Shown here piece after piece: positions 56,402-64,000 of a stretch of DNA of 64,000 bases; positions within the stretch are counted from its first letter, which is position 1; every line of letters begins with the position of its first letter. Origin of the DNA: Roseovarius litorisediminis (GTDB lineage Bacteria; Pseudomonadota; Alphaproteobacteria; Rhodobacterales; Rhodobacteraceae); contig NZ_FWFL01000005.1 in NCBI RefSeq assembly GCF_900172295.1, positions 124,001 to 188,000 of the forward strand, written 5' to 3'. The position numbers and the translations under genes were made by a program. The notes under the pieces are model-generated. The model saw only the letters and a list, made by a program, of their open reading frames with translations, searched no databases and was not told the origin of the DNA.

Positions 56402-57835
56402 ATGGAACCGATTGAAATTGGTCTTGTGGTGACGGGCATCATGTTGGTTCTGGTAGTGCTGGGCATGCGCGTGGCCTTTGCCGCAGCGCTGGCTGGCATG
56501 ACGGGCTTGATCTGGATTTTCTGGGCCAAGTTCGGGTATGCGCCTGACAAGTTTGGCAAGGCGTTGACGATTGCGGTTAAAACCGCCGGTCAGGTGCCGC
56601 ATTCGAAGGTTTCCTTTCAACCGCTCAGCCTGATTCCGACATTCATTCTGATTGGGTATCTTGCCTACTACGCTGGCCTGACGCAGGCGCTGTTTGAGGC
56701 CGCCAAGCGCTGGATTGCCTGGGTGCCCGGCGGATTGGCAGTTGCCACTGTTTTTGCCACCGCTGGCTTTGCTGCTGTGTCGGGTGCGTCGGTTGCGACT
56801 GCCGCAGTATTTGCCCGTATAGCCATCCCCGAGATGCTGAAGATTGGTTATGACAAACGCTTTGCAGCGGGAGTTGTGGCTGCAGGGGGTACGCTTGCCA
56901 GTCTGATACCACCTTCGGCCATATTGGTGATTTACGCCATTATTGTTGAACAGGACGTTGGCAAGCTTTTGCTTGCTGGGTTCATTCCCGGCGTATTCTC
57001 GGCACTGGTCTACGCAGCGTTGATTATCGGGATGGCGATGACAATCAAAAACTTCGGCCCGCCAGTGCGCGGCTTTACCTGGGGCCAGAGATTTTCATCA
57101 CTTTTGCCCGCCGCGCCGATCGTACTTGTCGTCGTCATCATTATCTTCTTTGTCTACAATCCGCTGCCCGAATGGGTGGTTATCGGCCCCTTCCAATTGG
57201 GCGGCGATGCCTGGGGAACCCCGACAGAGGGGGGGGCAATTGGAGCATTCATCGTGTTCTGTATGGCCCTATGGCATGGGATGCGGTGGCCCGATCTAAA
57301 GGACGCACTGATTGAAACCGCCAAACTGTCCGTGATGATCTTTACCATTATCTGGGGGGTTTTGATTTATGTTCGTTTTCTGGGCTTTGCTGATCTGCCT
57401 CATGCCTTTTCCAACTGGATCACGTCACTGACGATGTCACCCATGCTGATCCTGATCTGTATACTTTTGGCTTATGCGGTGCTGGGTATGTTTATGGATG
57501 CCATCGGTATGCTGTTGCTGACTCTGCCTGTGGTGTATCCTGCCGTCATGGCTCTGAATGGTGGTGAAACCGTCGCCGCAGCCGACAGCGCCTTTGGAAT
57601 GTCCGGGCCGATGTGCGCGATATGGTTCGGCATTCTGGTGGTGAAAATGGCGGAGTTTTGTCTGATCACCCCGCCCATTGGGCTGAACTGTTTTGTCGTC
57701 GCCGGGGTGCGCCCTGATCTGAGCGTGCAGGACGTGTTCAAAGGTGTGATGCCTTTCTTTGTTGCTGATGCCATAACCATCGGTATTTTGGTGGCCTTCC
57801 CCGCGATTGTATTATGGTTGCCCAGCCTCGCCTAA
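56402..57835 (+). CDS. dctM: DctM-type TRAP large permease subunit
   Basis: A 477-residue permease with about twelve helices. Family features are ATVFATAGFAAVSGASVATA, AAGGTLASLIPPSAILVIYA, LGMFMDAIGMLLLTLPVVYP and ITPPIGLNCFVVAGVRPDLS. It imports the DctP-bound substrate with a sodium gradient. With dctPQ it forms a complete second TRAP system beside the aminotransferase/BKACE genes. Confidence 0.92.
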   Translation: MEPIEIGLVVTGIMLVLVVLGMRVAFAAALAGMTGLIWIFWAKFGYAPDKFGKALTIAVKTAGQVPHSKVSFQPLSLIPTFILIGYLAYYAGLTQALFEAAKRWIAWVPGGLAVATVFATAGFAAVSGASVATAAVFARIAIPEMLKIGYDKRFAAGVVAAGGTLASLIPPSAILVIYAIIVEQDVGKLLLAGFIPGVFSALVYAALIIGMAMTIKNFGPPVRGFTWGQRFSSLLPAAPIVLVVVIIIFFVYNPLPEWVVIGPFQLGGDAWGTPTEGGAIGAFIVFCMALWHGMRWPDLKDALIETAKLSVMIFTIIWGVLIYVRFLGFADLPHAFSNWITSLTMSPMLILICILLAYAVLGMFMDAIGMLLLTLPVVYPAVMALNGGETVAAADSAFGMSGPMCAIWFGILVVKMAEFCLITPPIGLNCFVVAGVRPDLSVQDVFKGVMPFFVADAITIGILVAFPAIVLWLPSLA

Positions 57836-57905
57836 CGTTTGGCTTGGGCTTGAGCACCTTGAAAGGCATGCTCATTTGGCGGTGAAATCCTGACAAGTTT
57901 AAACG

Positions 57906-57920
57906 TTAAACCAAGTGTAA
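57906..57920. promoter_or_regulatory. Possible CtrA site upstream of the truncated motB
   Basis: TTAA at 57906, seven bases, then GTAA at 57917 followed by C, within GTTTAAACGTTAAACC. This is one mismatch from TTAA-N7-TTAAC. Position 50-65 bp before the motB ATG suits a flagellar promoter. Confidence 0.4.
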
Positions 57921-57969
57921 CACCTGTTCTGCTAGGCCTGATTGTGGGTGAGAAAAGCAGGTGGCGGAT

Positions 57970-58236
57970 ATGAGTACGCAAAGTAATGCGGCGCCAGTCA
58001 TCATCAAAAGGAAAAAGGTCGTTAGCGGCGGCGGTCATCATGGCGGTGCCTGGAAAGTCGCTATAGCATTTCCTTTGGCTGTTGGTGCTTTTGCACCGGT
58101 TACATATTCCGTTCCCAAAACAGGAACGGCCCAAGCTGTCGTTCTGACATCTGCAGCAAACGGTATGTTCCCGGCTGCGCCACCCGATTTCGGATGCAGG
58201 CGCAGATTGGCCCGCATAGTGCTAACGGAACGCTAA
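57970..58236 (+). pseudogene. motB: motB fragment: N-terminal ~30 codons fused to unrelated sequence
   Basis: From ATG 57970 the protein begins MSTQSNAAPVIIKRKKVVSG and GGHHGGAWKVA, the standard start of alphaproteobacterial MotB. The next residues should be YADFVTAMMAFF (membrane helix with the proton-channel Asp), but the frame changes to IAFPLAVGAFAPVTYSVPKT and ends at 58236. No other frame restores the MotB helix or its OmpA-like domain. The break is near 58061. The stator function would be lost unless another motB exists. Confidence 0.75.
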
Positions 58237-58276
58237 ATCCGGCTTTCGATCTAGCTGGTATTTGAGTCAAATCGCG

Positions 58277-58636
58277 TCAGGCGCGTTTCTCGACCTTGCG
58301 TTCAATCTCGCCCTGGATGATTTGCTTTTGCCCGCTTTCATCATAGGTCTCCAGTGATCGCCGAATGCGCCGAAACGCGGCCATGCGGGCCGCTACCGTG
58401 CGGATCCCCTGTAGTGCGCCATCCAGCAGCGCCTGATTGCGCATTACCTTCTTCTGCAGGGCTTCCAGCTTTTGCCTGGGGCCTGCGTCCAGCACGTTTA
58501 ATGCGTCAATCAGGCTTTCTTTTTCTTCGACCAAACCGGCAATCTTTTCAAGATCGCCCTGTAATAGAGCCGAACGTTCGGTGTCCAGTAACTCCTCCAG
58601 CCGGTCGATGATCTTCTGATCTGATTCATGTGTCAT
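58277..58636 (-). CDS. FlgN-like flagellar chaperone
   Basis: A 119-residue all-helical protein with heptad-like repeats: KIIDRLEELLDTERSALLQG DLEKIAGLVEEKESLIDALN, then QKKVMRNQALLDGALQGIRT. This fits FlgN-type export chaperones for hook-associated proteins. The ATG at 58636 overlaps the flgJ end by 11 bp; the frame start at 58786 lies in flgJ and is rejected. Function is inferred from fold and neighbour. Confidence 0.6.
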   Translation of the reverse strand: MTHESDQKIIDRLEELLDTERSALLQGDLEKIAGLVEEKESLIDALNVLDAGPRQKLEALQKKVMRNQALLDGALQGIRTVAARMAAFRRIRRSLETYDESGQKQIIQGEIERKVEKRA

Positions 58637-58913
58637 TACTTTTCTCCATAAGGGAATTATAAAAACTTTCAGCAAGGCCGATGCCACCACTGCTGACCAT
58701 TTTGTTAGCCAGCGCCTGTCGCAGGAACGAGGCGAACTGATCTTCGCCAACGCCCCCGCTGAACGAATTTTCCTGCTCGCCCACACCGACGGATTTCAGC
58801 ATTTCGGCCAGAAAACTGGCTTCCAGCTTTTCGGCAACGGCACGCAAGGCGATATTCTGTTTCGGCGGGGCTGTTGGTTGGTTGCCGGGGGTAATTGGTA
58901 AAAAATTAGTCAC
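58626..58913 (-). CDS. flgJ: FlgJ-like flagellar rod-binding protein
   Basis: A 95-residue protein with the rod-binding domain only: LRAVAEKLEASFLAEMLKSV, then FSGGVGEDQFASFLRQALAN and GIGLAESFYNSL. The muramidase half of enterobacterial FlgJ is absent, as is usual in alphaproteobacteria. It starts at GTG 58913 and caps rod assembly in the periplasm. Confidence 0.78.
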   Translation of the reverse strand: MTNFLPITPGNQPTAPPKQNIALRAVAEKLEASFLAEMLKSVGVGEQENSFSGGVGEDQFASFLRQALANKMVSSGGIGLAESFYNSLMEKSNDT

Positions 58914-59027
58914 GGGATTACCTCGAATTGAAGGAACTCTGCGTTATTTGAGCGCAAACCGGTAAAGAAGCGGTAACCAGCTTTTGGCATGATCGGCGAA
59001 ACGCGGAAGAAATCCCGGAGATACATC

Positions 59028-60539
59028 ATGCCGATACCCCTCACTGGTCCATTTGCCGCTAACGCGCATGCTGATGCGATCAGGTCACCCCAGCCTGCCC
59101 CATCCAGAAAGGGCACGGGGCCAAAAGCCGGCGACGACAATTTTCACAATGTTTTTGGAGGTCCGCCTGCCGAAAATGCTGCCAAGACCAGTGAACCCAG
59201 ACAAACTGCAACGCGGCCGGCCGATATCGAAGATACCGAAAGGCCTGGTGGTCTCGATCAAGCAGATGGTCGGGGCGGCGAAGGGGATTTTGAAACGGCT
59301 GACACTGATGATATTGTCCGCGATCGACCGTTACAAACCAAGGCAGATGACAAATCTGGCCCGTATCTGAAGGGTGCCGGCGACCAAACCGGCACGGTAC
59401 AGGGTCTATCAGAGCAGATTGATAAAGACGGGCTTGCGACGGGAGAGGAAAATACCTTCGCTGGTTCAGCGCCTGAATTCGTCCGGACGCATGCCGACGC
59501 AATGCGGCAGCCAGTAAAATCAGTCTCTATTATAGGCAATTTCTACGATCCTGCCGATCTATTGAACCCAGCCGGGTCAGGTGCATGGGCTGACGCGCAA
59601 GGTCGCATATCCCATGGCAATCCCTATCAAACCCAAACCCAGATACCGGACTTATCCGTGCTGGTTGATGACGAGGGTGCCAAGCTGCCACAGGCGGTTG
59701 ATTTGGCTTCGGTACCGGTAACCCAATCGTCAGGACAGGCAAACCAAGGCCAGTCCCAAACCATGTCGCCATTGGCAGGGTCTGACAGGATTCTGCAGGT
59801 TCCTGCCAACGGGTCTTTGACGGCAGTACAAGTCACAAACCAGCCTGAAACCGAAGCAAAAACCGCAGAAGATACCCAAGATCAGCTTGTATCTGATCCT
59901 GCCCGACAGGCATCAGACCGATATTCGGTGTCTGCAGTTGAGCATGTGCGCGCCGCATCTGCCTCACGGGTGAGCATGGCGATAATACCGCCCCCCGCCC
60001 TTGCAGGTCTGGCCCCTTTTGCCGGGAATACGCCGGAAGCTGATCGCCATATACCAAACACTGACACCGGCGTGATATCCGACACCCGAAGTTTCAGCGA
60101 TCTTGGTTCCACTGCAAAATCTGCGGCAGACCCGGTTTTCCAATCTCAGATACCTCGCCATCTTGCCCTGCAGGTTGCTGGCGCGGTGCACCGAGCCGGC
60201 GCCGACCAACCGATCAGCTTGCTGCTTAATCCCGCAGAACTTGGCCGGGTAAAGATCAGCATGACCACCACAGATGCCGGCGTCAGTGTCACGGTGGTGG
60301 CCGACAGGCCCGAAACGCTGGATCTGATGCGGCGCCATATCGACGTTCTGGCGCAGGAATTTCGCGATATCGGCTATGGTTCGTCCCAGTTTTCTTTTGG
60401 GCAAAGCACGTCGGAACACCGCAGTGAAACGCAGCATGGCGGACAGGGGCAGACCCTGTCGGTCGATCCAGCCACAGACAGCATTACCCCGGTAACCACC
60501 CCAAGTATTACCCTCGACCGCGTCGATATCAGACTCTAG
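59028..60539 (+). CDS. fliK: FliK-like flagellar hook-length control protein
   Basis: A 503-residue protein with a long, Pro/Asp/Gln-rich, poorly ordered N-terminal part and a compact C-terminal Flg_hook domain (about 395-480): LALQVAGAVHRAGADQPISL, LLNPAELGRVKISMTTTDAG, TVVADRPETLDLMRRHIDVL. Such proteins measure hook length and switch export specificity. The ATG at 59028 follows GGAG with 8-nt spacing; the frame start at 58989 has none. flgD follows 12 bp later. Confidence 0.88.
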   Translation: MPIPLTGPFAANAHADAIRSPQPAPSRKGTGPKAGDDNFHNVFGGPPAENAAKTSEPRQTATRPADIEDTERPGGLDQADGRGGEGDFETADTDDIVRDRPLQTKADDKSGPYLKGAGDQTGTVQGLSEQIDKDGLATGEENTFAGSAPEFVRTHADAMRQPVKSVSIIGNFYDPADLLNPAGSGAWADAQGRISHGNPYQTQTQIPDLSVLVDDEGAKLPQAVDLASVPVTQSSGQANQGQSQTMSPLAGSDRILQVPANGSLTAVQVTNQPETEAKTAEDTQDQLVSDPARQASDRYSVSAVEHVRAASASRVSMAIIPPPALAGLAPFAGNTPEADRHIPNTDTGVISDTRSFSDLGSTAKSAADPVFQSQIPRHLALQVAGAVHRAGADQPISLLLNPAELGRVKISMTTTDAGVSVTVVADRPETLDLMRRHIDVLAQEFRDIGYGSSQFSFGQSTSEHRSETQHGGQGQTLSVDPATDSITPVTTPSITLDRVDIRL

Positions 60540-60551
60540 AAAGGCCAATTC

Positions 60552-61223
60552 ATGGAAATTACCAGCCCTACGCAAACCGGAACAGCCGCACGCGCCACCT
60601 CTGCAACACCGCCTAGTGGTGGTAGCGTCCTAAGTTCGGATTTTGAAACCTTCCTAAAAATGCTGACCACTCAGATGCAAAATCAGGATCCGCTCAACCC
60701 GGTTGATTCCGCAGATTTCGCTGTACAGTTGGCAACGTTCTCGACTGTGGAACAACAGGTAGGAACAAACGACCTTCTCACCTCGTTGGGGGATCGGATG
60801 GGTGCGCTCAGTGTCGGGCAGCTTTCGGGCTGGGTTGGCATGGACGCGCGGGCAAAAATGCCTGTGCAGTTCGACGGAAATCCAGTCTCTATGTCTGCCC
60901 ATATCGACGATATTGCGACTGCGGCCCAGCTTGTTGTCACCAATGCGCAAGGCATCGTTGTGCAAAGACAGGATCTTGCTTTGGGCAGCACTGATATCCA
61001 ATGGGTCGGTGAAGATGTGGCGGGCATCCCGCTCCCCGACGGAATCTACAAAATTGCGGTTGAATCATTTAGCGGCGACAATCTGATCGCCAGCCATCAG
61101 GTTGAAATTCACAGTCGCATCATTGAGGCCCGCAGTGAAAACGGCGCACCGGTTTTGTACATGGAAAACGGTCAACAGGTGCCCGCCAGCCTTGTTCTGG
61201 GCCTGCGTCAACCCGATACCTGA
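60552..61223 (+). CDS. flgD: FlgD, flagellar hook-capping protein
   Basis: A 223-residue protein with the FlgD N-terminus SDFETFLKMLTTQMQNQDPL and NPVDSADFAVQLATFSTVEQQ. A Tudor/FNIII-like C-terminal half contains GWVGMDARAKMPVQFDGNP and LPDGIYKIAVESFSGDNL. It caps the growing hook. It follows fliK by 12 bp after AAAGG, forming an operon. Confidence 0.92.
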   Translation: MEITSPTQTGTAARATSATPPSGGSVLSSDFETFLKMLTTQMQNQDPLNPVDSADFAVQLATFSTVEQQVGTNDLLTSLGDRMGALSVGQLSGWVGMDARAKMPVQFDGNPVSMSAHIDDIATAAQLVVTNAQGIVVQRQDLALGSTDIQWVGEDVAGIPLPDGIYKIAVESFSGDNLIASHQVEIHSRIIEARSENGAPVLYMENGQQVPASLVLGLRQPDT

Positions 61224-61578
61224 TCTGGGCTCTGTTATGCACAGCCAGGCCAACCGTCGCCGTCAAACTATGGGCCTTGCCTGATTTGCGCAAAGCTGCG
61301 CGCATCCGAAAGCTTGCTGGCCAGAATTTGGGAAATTTTACCGCATAGGTAGTATCAGATGTTTTTAATTCCATAATTTGCAATGCGATTGAGGGGTGTA
61401 AATTTCAAAATAAAATAAATAAATCAGAAACTTAATGTATGATGTGATAATTTTGCGCAATTTGAACTCTATCCACGGAACACTCGAATAACGGGTTTGT
61501 TTGATAATCTTTTTGTGCAATAGTTCGCCTATGTCCCATTGGGATTCACGAAATTTAGCACTGGTTTGGAGAGTATAT
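61224..61578. other. A+T-rich intergenic region without a recognised gene
   Basis: About 355 bp between flgD and a small secreted-protein gene. It is clearly richer in A and T than its surroundings and holds the dyad TTGCGCAA at 61453-61460. It most likely contains the promoter of the 68-residue gene. No TTAA-N7-TTAA pair is seen. Confidence 0.5.
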
Positions 61579-61785
61579 ATGAAAAAATTCACAACCCTCG
61601 CAGCCGCCGCCGCTGTTGCACTGTCGGCAGCAGCACCTGTTGTTGCGGATGAAGCAAAAGTTAATGCTGATCCGTTTGTATCCTCGCAAGGCCAGATTGG
61701 TATTGGGGTTGGCGGCGCAGTTCTTGGCACGTTGATCGCTGTTGCGATCGCAGTTGCAAAAATTGAATCAAGCGACGACACCTGA
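61579..61785 (+). CDS. Small exported protein, YjbE-like by position and composition
   Basis: A 68-residue protein: signal peptide about 1-23 (AALSAAAPVVADE type, MKKFTTLAAAAAVALSAAAP), then a Gly/Ala/Val/Ile stretch (GIGVGGAVLGTLIAVAIAVA) that could span a membrane, and an acidic end (ESSDDT). The ATG at 61579 follows GGAGA; the frame start at 61501 is rejected. It faces YjbF and YjbH homologues, and E. coli YjbE is a similar small Gly-rich exported protein, so the link is plausible but not proven. Confidence 0.6.
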   Translation: MKKFTTLAAAAAVALSAAAPVVADEAKVNADPFVSSQGQIGIGVGGAVLGTLIAVAIAVAKIESSDDT

Positions 61786-61860
61786 ATCAGGGTCACGTTT
61801 ATGAAGTTTTTAAAGGCGGTCCAGTAGGCCGCCTTTACTATGCCTGCACGAACATTATTT

Positions 61861-62538
61861 TCAGCGCAGGCTTTGAATCACGATATAGCCGTTCATCGGA
61901 CTGATCCACTGCCTGGATTGAAGAATGCGGCCTGACGCGACATCAACCTGATAACTATTCTGGAACTCTGTCGTTTGCGCCCTGCAATCTTCTGTCACGG
62001 CAATCGCCTCGCGATTCAAATCACCGGCAACAACACGTACCCGCCCACCGGGTCGAACTGTGCAGGTGGCCTCAAGTGGTACGATGACATTCTCACCGTC
62101 CAGATACCGATGTACCCGTTGCGCACTACCTGCCCGACGATTTGTCACCAGCGACAGTACCGGCGCTACGTCGGATGACATGATATCTTCGCCCAGGCCA
62201 CGGCTGGCCGTAAGAATACCGCGTTTCAGGGTAATACTGCGGCGGTCTGACGTGCCATAGGTATCATAAGGCCCGTTGGTCTCAATCTTTTGCATGACCG
62301 ATACCACGTTACGCCCGGAAATCGCGACCAGGATTAGGGGCGCGTCAGTGGCGTTCATGGCAGCCTGCACGCTTGCTGCAAGTTGCTGCTGGTCGGGTTG
62401 CGCCGGTTTCTTGTTTTTGGAGAAAAAACCCTTGGCCACCGTGACCGCATTGACCTCATAGTCATCGCCGCTGCTACAGGATGCCAGCATCATACAGGTC
62501 AAACCCAGCATCAATTTCCGAAAATGTCTTGCGTTCAT
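61861..62538 (-). CDS. YjbF/GfcB-family outer-membrane lipoprotein
   Basis: A 225-residue protein with lipobox LASC (MLASCSSGDDYE), lipidated around residue 21. The body (LILVAISGRNVVSVMQKIET, SITLKRGILTASRGLGEDIM, YQVDVASGRILQSRQWISPM) matches the YjbF/GfcB group of exopolysaccharide and group 4 capsule secretion proteins. The ATG overlaps the YjbH-like stop (ATGA). Confidence 0.85.
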   Translation of the reverse strand: MNARHFRKLMLGLTCMMLASCSSGDDYEVNAVTVAKGFFSKNKKPAQPDQQQLAASVQAAMNATDAPLILVAISGRNVVSVMQKIETNGPYDTYGTSDRRSITLKRGILTASRGLGEDIMSSDVAPVLSLVTNRRAGSAQRVHRYLDGENVIVPLEATCTVRPGGRVRVVAGDLNREAIAVTEDCRAQTTEFQNSYQVDVASGRILQSRQWISPMNGYIVIQSLR

Positions 62539-64000
62539 CTCCAGAATTTCCCCCAGGTCTTGGCCGTTTCAGGTTCGTGGGTATTGCGGATGGTCTCGTA
62601 AAGCCGTCCGTTCACGTCAAGCCGCGCCCCACCGTCGCGCGACAGAGACCGGATAACCGTATTCGATCTGCGCTGCGTTGGCTGCCCGGTGCCCCACGAA
62701 AGGGGGATAGAGATGCGAATGCCTTTGTCAAACGATCCTTCGCCGAATGTGGCCGAGGAAACGTCGGTTTTCGTCGCATAGGCTCCGACCCGCCAACCGT
62801 TTGCGAACTCACGGTCCAGTGCTATGGTTGCCCCCCAGTCACCGGCCAGATACCGGCCAGCGTCCAGTTGTCCGTGGAACCCGAAACCGAAATCATAATA
62901 GGCTGAAAGGTGACCGTTGAATTCCGGAACGGTCCCGCCGCTTGTCTGCCGCGTTCGGGTTCCGAAAAGCTGATCAAAGTCGCGCGGCTGGACATAATTC
63001 ACCTCGCCGCCAAACGCGAGACGGCTATCGACCGGTTTCCATAGCACCTCGGCTGAGGCACCGGCATACATCTTTTCCAGATACCCCACGGTCACCCGGC
63101 TATACAGATTCTGCGCGGGCCGACTGTATTTCGCAACAGTCAGGTAGTCGATGGTCGGGTCGTCGGTTTGCGAATACAGCGCCACGTTCGACCGTACCCT
63201 TGGCAGGCCTGAGGCACCCGGCAGCGATACTTTGTCCAGATCACCGAACAGTTTGACGGAAACCGAGCCCGAGGCAACCCAACCAGTTCCGATCCGATAG
63301 TCACCCCTGAACTGAATGCCACCATTTGCGCGCACCGGATTGTCGGGGTCAAAGACACTGAACCGCAGGAACGGCCCGATCGACCAGCCAAAACGCGGAT
63401 AGGCATCGGGCTGCAGGACGTCCGGTTGCCGCAGGGCCAGGGCGTCTGAAAAAGTGACCGCCTGCAACATTTCGCTGGCTGGGGCATTTTCAAGCCGCTC
63501 AAGATCACTGCGGCGCAGCGTGACAGAACTTGTCGGGATACCCTGAACCACTTGCGTGATGGTGAAGGTTTCAACCGATGCCGGCAATGTCCGGCTCAGT
63601 ACCCGCGCGGTGCGGCCAATCGCCTGTGGGCGCATGTCGAAACGGCTATTGCGCACCATGACACGGGCGCTGCGGCTGTCCAATTCAATGGCATGCAGGG
63701 CCATGCCTTCGGTCTTCAGACCATCTGCAACAGCAGTTCGCACATTCGACTGACGGATGTTATCCTGAGTCCAACCCAGATCGTTGTGGTCTCCGGGCGC
63801 CCGGACGGCCACCGGTAGCGGCGCAGTTTCCACGCCCCCGTTCACGGCGGGTTTGCGGGCATTGATGGCAAAGGTCAGGTTAACACCCACTTCATCACCG
63901 TATAGCGAATAGGCGCTAAGCCGTGCCGATTGACTGATCTTGTAGTCGACACCGAAATTCCACGGTGTCTTGTGATTGATTATTCCGTCCAGAACCTCGC
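62535..64000 (-). CDS. YjbH-like exopolysaccharide outer-membrane protein, partial
   Basis: The frame is open from the right edge (beginning ... GVDYKISQSARLSAYSLYGD) to a TGA at 62535-62537, giving at least 487 residues. A beta-barrel-like C-terminal half with alternating aromatic and polar residues (VNYVQPRDFDQLFGTRTRQT, YYDFGFGFHGQLDAGRYLAG) and GDWGATIALDREFANGWRVG identify the YjbH family of EPS export proteins. The GTG at 63890 is internal; the real start is outside the window. Confidence 0.85.
   Translation of the reverse strand, partial: EVLDGIINHKTPWNFGVDYKISQSARLSAYSLYGDEVGVNLTFAINARKPAVNGGVETAPLPVAVRAPGDHNDLGWTQDNIRQSNVRTAVADGLKTEGMALHAIELDSRSARVMVRNSRFDMRPQAIGRTARVLSRTLPASVETFTITQVVQGIPTSSVTLRRSDLERLENAPASEMLQAVTFSDALALRQPDVLQPDAYPRFGWSIGPFLRFSVFDPDNPVRANGGIQFRGDYRIGTGWVASGSVSVKLFGDLDKVSLPGASGLPRVRSNVALYSQTDDPTIDYLTVAKYSRPAQNLYSRVTVGYLEKMYAGASAEVLWKPVDSRLAFGGEVNYVQPRDFDQLFGTRTRQTSGGTVPEFNGHLSAYYDFGFGFHGQLDAGRYLAGDWGATIALDREFANGWRVGAYATKTDVSSATFGEGSFDKGIRISIPLSWGTGQPTQRRSNTVIRSLSRDGGARLDVNGRLYETIRNTHEPETAKTWGKFWR

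Noticed and set aside
58910..59027. Minus-strand tail ending FLQFEVIP just before flgJ, possibly the end of FlgI
   Set aside because: Similarity to FlgI C-termini is too weak to call, and most of the frame lies opposite fliK; the overlap with the flgJ GTG may be chance.

Overview
The window looks like a chromosomal segment of an alphaproteobacterium of the Rhodobacterales (Roseobacter group). The evidence is the mitofilin-hemY pair at the left edge, the phnCDEE layout, the nos/nir/nor gene order with a NirDL fusion and NnrS, CtrA-type TTAA-N7-TTAA sites, FlgJ/FlgN/FliK/FlgD flagellar genes, and several TRAP transporters. No genus is claimed.

Region by region. (1) 1-1901: end of a mitofilin-like gene, hemY and tRNA-Thr(CGU). 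(2) 1886-8749: a 6.8-kb integrated element bounded by a 16-bp direct repeat of the tRNA 3' end. It carries a P4-type integrase, an AlpA-like regulator, a chain of very small overlapping genes, a wHTH protein, an HGGxxG-type protein, an HNH nuclease convergent with an adenine methyltransferase (possible restriction-modification pair), an unrecognised cargo gene coupled to the integrase, and two decayed genes including a nuclease interrupted by one TAG codon. (3) 8809-13003: phosphonate/phosphite-type ABC transporter (phnDCEE) with an upstream HAD phosphatase. (4) 13161-16333: a CocE-type hydrolase, two gene fragments (ABC-2 permease tail and sensor N-terminus) joined by an apparent deletion, and a small conserved-looking protein. 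(5) 16407-47078: a near-complete denitrification supercluster from nitrite to N2. It holds nosRZDFYLX and a cytochrome c, then the opposite-strand operon nirS-E-C-F-DL-G-H-J-N plus a CbiX/SirB-type chelatase and a small membrane protein, then nirI-nnrS, norCBQDEF, a Hint-domain gene, a DUF4202 gene and a Dnr-type regulator. No nitrate reductase is present in the window. (6) 47240-57835: an RpiR regulator divergent from a class III aminotransferase and a BKACE enzyme, followed by a TAXI TRAP system with UspA and a DctPQM TRAP system. (7) 57970-61223: flagellar genes beside a truncated motB. (8) 61579-64000: YjbE/F/H-like exopolysaccharide genes, the last one running off the window.

How the parts work together: three near-identical palindromes TTGAC-N4-GTCAA precede nosR, norC and the divergent nirS/nirI pair, so one Crp/Fnr-family NO-responsive regulator, probably the Dnr encoded at 46371-47078, could switch on the whole pathway. 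NirE, the chelatase, NirDL/G/H, NirJ, NirF and NirN would build heme d1 for NirS. NorCB removes NO, NosZ reduces N2O, and NosR/NosX/NosDFYL mature and feed NosZ. Every internal junction in the nir operon after nirE is overlapping or nearly so, which suggests translational coupling.

The most interesting items for follow-up are the four TTAA half-sites at exact 11-bp spacing before the Hint gene, the chelatase and membrane protein ending the nir operon, the shared nirS/nirI box with a possibly leaderless nirI, the small-gene chain and unknown cargo of the tRNA-Thr island, and the scars (motB, sensor/permease, nuclease). All functional calls come from reading the sequence; no database search was run.
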